Origin: Phycisphaerales bacterium | GTDB taxonomy: Bacteria; Planctomycetota; Phycisphaerae; Tepidisphaerales; Tepidisphaeraceae | Assembly: GCA_028288905.1 (NCBI GenBank) | Contig: JAQGHJ010000821.1 | Span: 1 to 6,428, forward strand | Reading direction: 5' to 3' | Length of the DNA: 6,428 bases | Part shown: positions 1 through 5,762 of the stretch, piece after piece | Position numbering within the stretch: the first letter of the stretch is position 1 | Layout: the number at the start of each line of letters is the position of its first letter | Program-made: the position numbers and the translations under genes | The notes under the pieces: model-generated | What the model was told of the DNA's origin: nothing | What the model saw: only the letters and a program-made list of their open reading frames with translations | The model's database searches: none

Positions 1-672
1 GTGCTGCAGCCGCTGCTGGCCGCCGGCATCTTCGCGTTCGTGTTCGGGAAGGTGGCCGGGCTGGAGAGCGGCGGCGTGCCGTACTTCGTGTTCGCGTTCG
101 CCGGGCTGCTGGCGTGGAACCTGTTCAGCGGCATCCTGACGAAGGCCAGCGGCTGCCTCGTCGGCAACCAACAGCTCATCAGCAAGGTGTTCTTCCCCCG
201 CCTCGTCCTGCCGCTGAGCACCGTGCCGTCGGTGCTGGTCGACTTCGCCATCGCCGCGGTGCTGATGGCGTGCCTGCTCGTCACGAGCCGGCTCGCTCCC
301 GGCCCGGCCCTGCTCCTGCTGCCGCTCTGGACGGCGCTGATCGCCGCCTTGGGGTTGGGGCTGGGGCTGGTGACGAGCGCGCTGACGGTCAGCTACCGGG
401 ACGTGCAGTACATCCTGCCGGTGTTCACGCAAATGCTGCTGTACGCCAGCCCCGTCGCCTACGCCGCGAGCAAGGTGCCCGAGGCGTGGCGGCCGGCGTA
501 CTACCTGAACCCGCTGGCCGGGCTAATGGAGGGGTTCCGGTGGAGCCTGTTCGGGACGACCCCGCCGCCGTGGGGGTCGGTCGCGTACGCGGCGGCCGTC
601 GCGGCCGGGGTGCTTGTCTGGGGTGCTTTCGCGTTCAAGCGGATGGAGCGGAGGTTCGCCGATGTCATCTGA
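1..672 (+). CDS. wzm: ABC-2 type polysaccharide export permease (Wzm-like), 5' end cut by window edge
   Basis: Inner-membrane subunit of an ABC exporter that moves lipid-linked polysaccharide out of the cytoplasm. The visible 223 residues form mostly hydrophobic segments, at about 4-18, 27-45, 68-95, 103-130, 137-155 and 193-212. Between them lie hallmarks of the ABC-2/Wzm family: the cytoplasmic FFPRLVLPL stretch (64-72), SYRDVQYILP (131-140) and YYLNPLAGLMEGFRWSLFG (167-185). Family members are usually about 260-280 residues and begin with a cytoplasmic segment ahead of a 'WAVLQPLL'-like first helix. Here LQPLL is at the very edge, so the GTG at position 1 is most likely an internal valine and about 40-60 residues lie upstream. 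The stop overlaps the start of the ATPase gene by 11 bases, the usual wzm-wzt arrangement. The gene symbol is by family resemblance. Confidence 0.9.
   Translation: MLQPLLAAGIFAFVFGKVAGLESGGVPYFVFAFAGLLAWNLFSGILTKASGCLVGNQQLISKVFFPRLVLPLSTVPSVLVDFAIAAVLMACLLVTSRLAPGPALLLLPLWTALIAALGLGLGLVTSALTVSYRDVQYILPVFTQMLLYASPVAYAASKVPEAWRPAYYLNPLAGLMEGFRWSLFGTTPPPWGSVAYAAAVAAGVLVWGAFAFKRMERRFADVI
650..654 (+). promoter_or_regulatory. Ribosome binding site for the Wzt-like gene
   Basis: GGAGG sits 7 bases before the ATG at 662 and inside the end of the permease gene. It decides the start: an in-frame TTG at 614 would add 16 residues with no family resemblance, whereas MSSESDLALSVRGLSKAY from 662 looks like a normal Wzt N-terminus. 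Confidence 0.75.
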
Positions 673-1960
673 GAGCGACCTGGCGCTGTCCGTCCGCGGG
701 CTGTCGAAGGCGTACACGATCGGGCACCGGCGGGCGGACGCCCCCAACACCTTGGCCGAGTCGCTGCTGGCCCGAGCCCGCCGCCCGTTCGGCCGGCGGG
801 AGGAGCGGGAGGCGTTCCGGGCGCTGAACGACGTCAGCTTCGACGTGGCCAAGGGAGAAGTAGTTGGCATCGTCGGCCGGAACGGGGCCGGCAAGAGCAC
901 GTTGTTGAAGGTATTGAGCCGGATCACGGAGCCGACGGCTGGCGAGATCGACGTGTACGGACGCATCGGATCGCTATTGGAGGTCGGGACCGGGTTTCAC
1001 CCGGAACTCACGGGCCGGGAGAACGTCTACCTGAACGGGGCGATCCTCGGCATGGGCAAGTCGGAAATCCGCCGGCGGTTCGACGCGATCGTTGCGTTCG
1101 CGGAGGTCGAGCGGTTCCTAGACACACCGGTCAAGCGGTACTCCAGCGGCATGTACACCCGTCTGGCGTTCGCCGTCGCGGCCCATCTGGAGCCCGAGAT
1201 CCTGGTGATCGACGAGGTGCTGGCCGTCGGGGATCAGGCGTTTCAAGACAAGTGCCTCGGCAAGATGAAGGAGTTGGGACAGCAGGGGCGGACCGTGCTC
1301 TTCGTCAGCCACAACATGGGCGCGGTCGCACATCTCTGCGGGCGCGCGGTCCTTCTGGACGCGGGGCGGGTCAAGCTGATCGGATCGGCTGTCGACGTCA
1401 TCCGGGCGTACCTCACCGATGCGGCCGGAACGACGGCGTTCAGCCGCGGCGCGTTCAGCGGGACGTTGGCCGGCCGGGTCCGGTTCCGCGACGTGTCGGT
1501 GTCTGGCGGGGACGGGCAACCCGCCAGCGCCCTGTCCCCGACCGCCCCGATCCGGATCGCCGCCCTCGGTGAAAGCGACCAACGGATCCCGGCCTATCGC
1601 ACGACGCTGTCGATCTACCGCGACGGCGTGCGGCTGCTGACGATGCACGACGTACTCAAGCCCCTCGCGCTGCCGCCGGGGCCGTTCAGGGCCGACTATG
1701 AGATCCCCGCGTTCTTCCTTCGCCCAGGTGATTACTCCGTGGCGGTTGGCGGGTACCGGGACGGGATGAACGAGTACGTTTGGGGGACGGACTTGACCAC
1801 CTTTACGATCGCGGAGGAGTGGTCCGACCAGTTCGACCCGATCAACATCGGGCTCGTGAACCTGACCCACACGGGGCGGCGTACCACTGGCACGGAAGCT
1901 GTCGTGTCACTGACTCCGACCGCCACGACCGCCAACCTCACGACGGCCGATCATGTCTAA
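662..1960 (+). CDS. wzt: ABC transporter ATPase for polysaccharide export (Wzt-like) with C-terminal substrate-binding domain
   Basis: Cytoplasmic ATPase that powers export through the upstream permease; 432 residues. The nucleotide-binding domain covers about 5-255. It has Walker A GRNGAGKST (72-80), the Wzt/TagH-type GTGFHPELTGRENV segment (109-122) where the Q-loop region lies, signature YSSGM (160-164), Walker B ILVIDE (180-185), a D-loop around AVGD (188-191) and the switch histidine H217. All catalytic residues are present. Residues about 265-400 form a separate domain predicted to be beta-rich, matching the position of the Wzt C-terminal (Wzt_C) carbohydrate-binding domain, which in E. 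coli O8/O9a selects the finished, capped glycan. The last 30 residues are Thr-rich and look disordered. It overlaps the permease by 11 bases and the next gene by 8. The assignment is firm; the glycan it recognises is unknown. Confidence 0.95.
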   Translation: MSSESDLALSVRGLSKAYTIGHRRADAPNTLAESLLARARRPFGRREEREAFRALNDVSFDVAKGEVVGIVGRNGAGKSTLLKVLSRITEPTAGEIDVYGRIGSLLEVGTGFHPELTGRENVYLNGAILGMGKSEIRRRFDAIVAFAEVERFLDTPVKRYSSGMYTRLAFAVAAHLEPEILVIDEVLAVGDQAFQDKCLGKMKELGQQGRTVLFVSHNMGAVAHLCGRAVLLDAGRVKLIGSAVDVIRAYLTDAAGTTAFSRGAFSGTLAGRVRFRDVSVSGGDGQPASALSPTAPIRIAALGESDQRIPAYRTTLSIYRDGVRLLTMHDVLKPLALPPGPFRADYEIPAFFLRPGDYSVAVGGYRDGMNEYVWGTDLTTFTIAEEWSDQFDPINIGLVNLTHTGRRTTGTEAVVSLTPTATTANLTTADHV

Positions 1961-3464
1961 CGCAATCGCAGATGTCAGCGACGCTATCGACCGCGCGTGG
2001 TCCAAGCACGAGTCGAGTTGGGAGCCCGGGTACCGCCATTTCCCGGCGGTGATCAGAGCCCATGGGTTAATCACCGGTGCTGAGATCGGCGTCGCGTTCG
2101 GCGGACACGCCGAAGCGATGCTGTCGACCACAGACATAGCGAAGTTGTACGCGGTCGATAGCTACCGGCACCGAGCCGGGTACGACGACCCGATGAACCT
2201 GCCGCAGGACCAGTTTGATGCCTTGTACGCCCGCACGGTCGAACGGCTCGGGCGGTTCGGCAACAGATTCGAGCCAGTCCGGCTAGACTCGGTCGAGGCC
2301 GCACACGTGGTGCCGGACGGGCTGGACTTCGTCTACATCGACGCGGACCACTCCTACGAGGGTGCCCTGGGAGATTTGCAGGCATGGGCCCCGAAGATCC
2401 GCGAGGGCGGTGTCGTCGCTGGGCACGATTACGGGCATCCCGCCTTCCCCGGCGTGCGGCGGGCAGTGGACCAGTACTTCGACCGGTTCGGCTGGGCGGT
2501 GAACGTAGAGGGTGACGGCGTGTGGTGGGTCAAGACCCACCCTCTTCCGGTCACGTTCATCATCCCGGCGTACAACTGCCAGAGCACGGTCGCGGCTGCC
2601 GTAGAGTCGATCGTCGGCGGTGGCAACCTCACGGCGGACGACGAGATCGTCGTCGTCAATGACGCGTCGTCGGACGGCACGGCCGACGTGCTCGCCGGCC
2701 TTGCCGTTCGCTTCGCCGCCGTTCGTGTCCTCACCCACGCGCGCAATAAGGGCGGCGGGGCCGCGAGAAATACGGCGGTAGAAGCCGCCCGGCACCCGCT
2801 GATCTTCTGCCTCGACGCCGACAACCTGCTCTCGCCGAACAGCGTCGGGCCGCTGCGCCGATTCTTGTACCGAAGCGGCGAGGACGTCGCGGCGTTCGAG
2901 AGCATCCGCTTCTTCGACGCGGACGACGGGCGGGAGACACACGAGTGGGTCTATTCGAGGGAACGCTGGAACCTCGCGAGCTATCTAGCGGAAACCAAGG
3001 TGCCGGGCGCGAGCGGGAACTACCTTTTCACGAGGGAGAGTTGGGCCCGCGCCGGCGGGTACCCGGAGTTTGCGGGCGCGTTGGATACGTGGGGGTTTGG
3101 GCTGCGTCAGGTTGCCACGGGATCGCGTATTGTTGTGCTTCGCGGGTCACACTACCGCCATAGGCAAGGCCACGATTCGTACTGGGTTCGGCACGGTCGG
3201 GCCAACGTTCCAAGCCTTTCCGCGCTACAGGTGCTGATACCGTTTTTGCACATGATCCGAGATTCGGACGTGGGTTACCTCATGGGGCGAGGCCGGAATA
3301 ATTGGTTCGAACGCGTGGCGGTCCGGCCGCTACGCGTCAAGCGGGAATACGTCGACGGGGGCACCGACCGGGGGGAGGGCAACGCGCCGCCCGCGGCGGC
3401 CGGACCCGTCGCGAGGTGCCGACGGGCCGCGGGGCGGATCGCCCGGCGGTTAGGCGTCCGCTGA
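1953..3464 (+). CDS. Fusion protein: SAM-dependent methyltransferase domain plus family 2 glycosyltransferase
   Basis: 503 residues with two enzyme domains. Residues about 25-195 resemble class I SAM-dependent methyltransferases of the Methyltransf_24 kind: glycine-rich motif AEIGVAFGGH (43-52), acidic YAVDSY (66-71), FVYIDADHSYEGALGDL (126-142) and GGVVAGHDY (152-160). Residues about 198-420 are a GT2 (GT-A fold) domain: TFIIPAYNCQSTVAAAVESI (201-220), VVNDASSDGT (234-243), RNKGGGAARN (264-273), the DxD metal/nucleotide-sugar motif in CLDADN (286-291), and LDTWGFGLR (377-385) where GT2 enzymes carry their acidic catalytic base, probably D378. The linker is only a few residues. The tail (about 466-503) is Pro/Ala/Arg-rich, with a basic C-terminal helix. 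ATG 1953 overlaps wzt by 8 bases without a clear ribosome site, so translation probably depends on coupling. Acceptor, donor sugar and methylated group cannot be read from the sequence. Confidence 0.88.
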   Translation: MSNAIADVSDAIDRAWSKHESSWEPGYRHFPAVIRAHGLITGAEIGVAFGGHAEAMLSTTDIAKLYAVDSYRHRAGYDDPMNLPQDQFDALYARTVERLGRFGNRFEPVRLDSVEAAHVVPDGLDFVYIDADHSYEGALGDLQAWAPKIREGGVVAGHDYGHPAFPGVRRAVDQYFDRFGWAVNVEGDGVWWVKTHPLPVTFIIPAYNCQSTVAAAVESIVGGGNLTADDEIVVVNDASSDGTADVLAGLAVRFAAVRVLTHARNKGGGAARNTAVEAARHPLIFCLDADNLLSPNSVGPLRRFLYRSGEDVAAFESIRFFDADDGRETHEWVYSRERWNLASYLAETKVPGASGNYLFTRESWARAGGYPEFAGALDTWGFGLRQVATGSRIVVLRGSHYRHRQGHDSYWVRHGRANVPSLSALQVLIPFLHMIRDSDVGYLMGRGRNNWFERVAVRPLRVKREYVDGGTDRGEGNAPPAAAGPVARCRRAAGRIARRLGVR

Positions 3465-3548
3465 ACCGCCTGTACCGGAACCCGCCAGCCCGGTTTTTGC
3501 TCGCAACGTCCGTGGAGACGGCGGCACGTAACGCTCGAGGCACATGTG
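3465..3548 (+). other. Intergenic spacer before the DUF268 gene
   Basis: This 84-base gap breaks the overlapping arrangement of the first three genes. It holds GAGG at 3537-3540, a plausible ribosome site 8 bases before ATG 3549. ACCGG (3474-3478) can pair with CCGGT (3490-3494) just before a short T run, but a 5-bp stem with an 11-base loop is too weak to call a terminator. No promoter was recognised. Confidence 0.4.
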
Positions 3549-4322
3549 ATGAACATTTTCGTGCGTGCGTTGCGGAGCGCGGTCCGTAGGTGGAGAGCCG
3601 GAATTCGATTCCGGGCTTACAGGCGGGAGTTCTCGACGTATGCCGCCATGAGTCGGCGCTCCGGGGAACGGCTTGCCGTCCGCTGGGAGGACCACTTCCC
3701 TCAGTTGGGGGACCGCACCGTCAAGACCGCCTTCGACCCGCACTACACATATCATCCCGCCTGGGCCGCCCGGGTTCTGGCCGCCGAACGACCGGCCAAG
3801 CATGTGGACATCTCGTCGTCGCTGCAGTTCGTCGCAATGGTTTCGGCATTCGTTCCGGTCGATTTTTACGATTACCGCCCGGCGGACCTACGTCTGAGCC
3901 AATTGTCGACCGCTTCCGCAGACCTGACGCGACTGGCGTTCCCGAGTGACAGCGTTCGGTCCCTGAGTTGCATGCACACGATCGAGCACGTCGGCCTTGG
4001 TAGGTACGGCGACCCGCTCGATCCCGATGGTGACCTCAAGGCCGCAAGAGAACTGACACGAGTACTGGCGCCGGGCGGCCTCCTGATCTTTGTCACCCCC
4101 GTGGGCCGCCCGCGCGTCTGCTTCAACGCTCATCGCGTTTACGCGCATAAGCAAGTGTTGGAGATGTTCGCTGTATTGCAGGTCGAGCGCTTCTCCCTAC
4201 TGCCGGACGACATCTCCGGGGGGTTAATTGATGACGCTCCCGAGGCGTTAGTGGACGCACAAGAATACGGCTGCGGTTGCTTCGCTTTCCGGAAGCCGAT
4301 GTCGCTCGCACCGCGGGCGTAA
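3549..4322 (+). CDS. DUF268 family protein, methyltransferase-like
   Basis: 257 residues from ATG 3549; a GTG directly before it at 3546 would add one residue. The ATG is preferred because GAGG at 3537-3540 is 8 bases away. The core matches what I know of DUF268: CMHTIEHVGLGRYGDPLDPD (141-160), ARELTRVLAPGGLLIFVTPVG (166-186) and CFNAHRVYAHKQV (191-203). The layout recalls Methyltransf_11-type enzymes, with an 'EHV' segment followed by a 'RVLxPGGxL' strand-turn. However, the expected glycine-rich SAM motif is not clear; HVDISSSLQF (85-94) occupies its place. The N-terminus (about 5-27) is a strongly basic, amphipathic stretch that could touch the membrane. DUF268 proteins are often met in polysaccharide clusters, but their reaction is not established to my knowledge. 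A sugar or glycan modification is inferred from context only. Confidence 0.8.
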   Translation: MNIFVRALRSAVRRWRAGIRFRAYRREFSTYAAMSRRSGERLAVRWEDHFPQLGDRTVKTAFDPHYTYHPAWAARVLAAERPAKHVDISSSLQFVAMVSAFVPVDFYDYRPADLRLSQLSTASADLTRLAFPSDSVRSLSCMHTIEHVGLGRYGDPLDPDGDLKAARELTRVLAPGGLLIFVTPVGRPRVCFNAHRVYAHKQVLEMFAVLQVERFSLLPDDISGGLIDDAPEALVDAQEYGCGCFAFRKPMSLAPRA

Positions 4323-4396
4323 ATCTCCTTCGAAAACTTCGGCTCCGGAGCGTCCCGCGGCAGGTATCCCAAACGTGCACTCGCGGCGTGTCGCAG

Positions 4397-5272
4397 ATGA
4401 TCATAACGACGCTTATCAGCGGATTGGGGAACCAGCTCTTCCAGTACGCGGCCGGGTTCGCGCTGGCCAAGCGGCTCGGGACGACGTTGCGGATGGACAC
4501 CCAGTTCTACCAGCACAACAACTTGCGGCCGTATGAACTCGGCCGGTTGTGCGTCTCGGCAAAACCGCTCACGGCCGCTGACCGGTTCCGCATCCGCGTC
4601 AGCACCAGCGTTGCCGCAGCCGGACCGACGCGAACCCTGAAGCAGCAAATCGCCCGGGCACTGCCGATCCGTCGTCTCACCCTCGCGGACGACCTCGTTG
4701 CCGGGTGTGACCCCGCCATCGTCGGCGCGCCCGACTACACGCTCATCCGCGGGTACTGGCAGAACGAGGGTTACTTCGCGGACTGTCAAGCGGACGTCCG
4801 GCGCGAGTTCGCGTTTCGCTCCCCGCCGGACGCGTCGAACGCGGCCGTGCTCGCCCGAATCCGGGGTCGGCCGTCGGTCTGCCTTCACGTCCGGCGCGGC
4901 GATTACCTGAACCCCGCGGAGGTGGTTGCCCCTGCCCCACTGCGGTACTACGCCGACGCGATCGCCTGGATGCGGGCCCGCGTTCCGGGGGCGGCGTACT
5001 ACGTGTTCAGCGACGACCCGGAGTGGGCCCGCTCCAACCTGCCCGTCGCGGGCGCGACGTTCGTCACCCACAACACGGGCAAGAACGACCCGGAGGACCT
5101 GCGGTTGATGTCCGCCTGCGACCACTTCGTCATCGCGAACAGTACGTTCAGTTGGTGGGGGGCGTGGCTGGCGGCGTCCCCGGGGAAGCTCGTGGTCGCA
5201 CCCCGCCAGTGGTTCTCCAAACCGAACGCGAACGAAGCGCACATCGTTCCGGACCGGTGGGTTCGGCTCTGA
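4397..5272 (+). CDS. Family 11 glycosyltransferase (alpha-1,2-fucosyltransferase-like)
   Basis: A cytoplasmic inverting glycosyltransferase expected to transfer L-fucose from GDP-fucose to a galactose-type acceptor, forming an alpha-1,2 branch or extension on the glycan. The 291 residues match the family's usual length. GT11 hallmarks in order: SGLGNQLFQYAAG (8-20), the GDP-fucose-binding segment HVRRGDY (164-170), YYVFSDDPEW (201-210), and the C-terminal block DLRLMSACDHFVIANSTFSWWGAWLA, spanning 234-259. ATG 4397 gives the standard GT11 start (MIITTLISGLGNQ). The frame is open upstream and GTG 4388 is possible, but that extra sequence does not look like GT11. No strong ribosome site was seen. 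The gap from the DUF268 gene is 74 bases. No GDP-fucose synthesis gene lies in the window, so fucose as donor is inferred from the family. Confidence 0.92.
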   Translation: MIITTLISGLGNQLFQYAAGFALAKRLGTTLRMDTQFYQHNNLRPYELGRLCVSAKPLTAADRFRIRVSTSVAAAGPTRTLKQQIARALPIRRLTLADDLVAGCDPAIVGAPDYTLIRGYWQNEGYFADCQADVRREFAFRSPPDASNAAVLARIRGRPSVCLHVRRGDYLNPAEVVAPAPLRYYADAIAWMRARVPGAAYYVFSDDPEWARSNLPVAGATFVTHNTGKNDPEDLRLMSACDHFVIANSTFSWWGAWLAASPGKLVVAPRQWFSKPNANEAHIVPDRWVRL

Positions 5273-5370
5273 CCCGCGGGTGCGGCGCAGGCGATCGCGG
5301 GTCAATTGTCCGCACAGGTCGGCCCGCCCCTATGGACGCGACCGTCCCGTCACGGGGCCCGGAGGCATCG
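5273..5370 (+). other. Intergenic spacer between the GT11 gene and the broken GT2 gene
   Basis: 98 bases with no recognised gene. A perfect 10-base palindrome (ACCCGCGGGT, 5272-5281) overlaps the GT11 stop. A possible 6-bp hairpin with a 3-base loop (5344-5358, one G-U pair) lies just before the ribosome site at 5361. An in-frame ATG at 5332 could add 13 residues to the following gene but lacks a good ribosome site. Confidence 0.4.
5361..5365 (+). promoter_or_regulatory. Ribosome binding site of the broken GT2 gene
   Basis: GGAGG lies 5 bases before ATG 5371. Its good form and spacing argue that the stub downstream began as a genuine gene and choose 5371 over the in-frame ATG at 5332. Confidence 0.65.
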
Positions 5371-5541
5371 ATGCACGAAGTCGACGTCGTCATCCCCGCG
5401 TACAACGCGGAGCGGACCGTGGCCGCCGCGGTCGCGAGCGCCCTGTCGCAATTCCCGGTCGTGCGTCGCGTCGTGTGGGTGGACGACGGGTCGACCAATC
5501 GAACGGCGGGGGCGGCCGCGATGCCAACTACATACTTGTAG
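5371..5541 (+). pseudogene. N-terminal fragment of a family 2 glycosyltransferase
   Basis: The 56-residue reading frame is a clean GT2 N-terminus: VDVVIPAYNAERTVAAAVAS (4-23), then VVWVDDGSTNRTAG (34-47), the nucleotide-binding strand and acidic pair. It then stops at TAG 5539-5541 after MPTTYL, which has no GT2 character. GT2 domains need about 220 residues or more, so the DxD and catalytic-base regions are missing and the product cannot be a working transferase. A G/C run at about 5506-5520 sits where the resemblance ends and is a likely place for an indel. The frame one base over stays open to 5735, so the remnant may continue there. Combined (5371-5735) it is still only about 120 codons, so an internal deletion as well as a frameshift is implied. 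It resembles the GT2 domain of the fusion gene at 1953-3464 (VAAAVES versus VAAAVAS). Confidence 0.75.
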
Positions 5542-5762
5542 CTATGATGTTCGCTATTGCCCGGCCTGATCCCATTTGGTGCCATCTGTCGGGAAAGGCT
5601 TGGGCGGGAGTCTTACGGTTCTTCCGCTGGTGGCTCAACCTCCGGGCAGTTTGTGAACGGTTGCCATTCCGATCCGGCATCAACGTGTGCAATCTCACCG
5701 TCTTATCGAAGGTCGCCGGAGCGGCCGGAACCTGATTGTCAAGGAGGTATTGAATTCGCGAG
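5542..5762 (+). other. Lower-G+C tract with a possible broken 3' end of the GT2 gene
   Basis: No recognised gene. The frame at 5544-5735 encodes 63 residues beginning MMFAIARPDPIW and containing FFRWWL and GINVCNLTVLSK. A hand count of those codons gives about 59% G+C overall and about 68% at third positions, lower than the neighbouring genes but still biased as weak coding sequence would be. The frame is open further upstream, into the GT2 stub. It ends at TGA 5733-5735, and a strong ribosome site follows at 5741, as expected if this is a true gene end just ahead of the next gene. It could instead be non-coding or imported sequence. I see no terminal inverted repeats or transposase motif. 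Confidence 0.4.
5741..5748 (+). promoter_or_regulatory. Strong Shine-Dalgarno sequence before the last GT2 gene
   Basis: AAGGAGGT is a near-perfect anti-16S complement, but lies 14 bases from ATG 5763, longer than usual. The TTG at 5750 is too close and in another frame. The next in-frame ATG, 5787, is farther still and has its own GGA nearby. The start of the following gene is therefore somewhat uncertain. Confidence 0.6.

Noticed and set aside
614..661. Upstream in-frame start for the Wzt-like gene
   Set aside because: It would add 16 residues with no family resemblance and lie within the permease gene. ATG 662 has GGAGG at 7-base spacing.
1118..1870. Open frame of 250 codons on the - strand
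   Set aside because: It is antisense to the Wzt-like gene, low in complexity and has no recognisable motif.
3474..3498. Terminator-like hairpin with a T run after the fusion gene
   Set aside because: The stem is only 5 bp with an 11-base loop and a T run of five, too weak to support, and genes continue in the same direction.
4277..4396. Upstream extension of the GT11 gene from ATG 4277
   Set aside because: The 40 extra residues do not resemble GT11 and overlap the DUF268 gene. ATG 4397 gives the conserved N-terminus.
5272..5281. Perfect 10-base palindrome ACCCGCGGGT at the GT11 stop
   Set aside because: It has no loop and no T run, and short G/C palindromes are common at this base composition.
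4139..5305. Long open frame of 388 codons on the - strand
   Set aside because: It lies opposite the well-supported GT11 gene and the end of the DUF268 gene. Its translation is Arg/Pro/Gly-rich without domain resemblance, as expected of antisense shadow in high-G+C coding DNA.
5542..5762. Possible insertion-sequence remnant in the lower-G+C tract
   Set aside because: No terminal inverted repeats, target-site duplication or transposase-like residues could be found, so mobile origin is unsupported.
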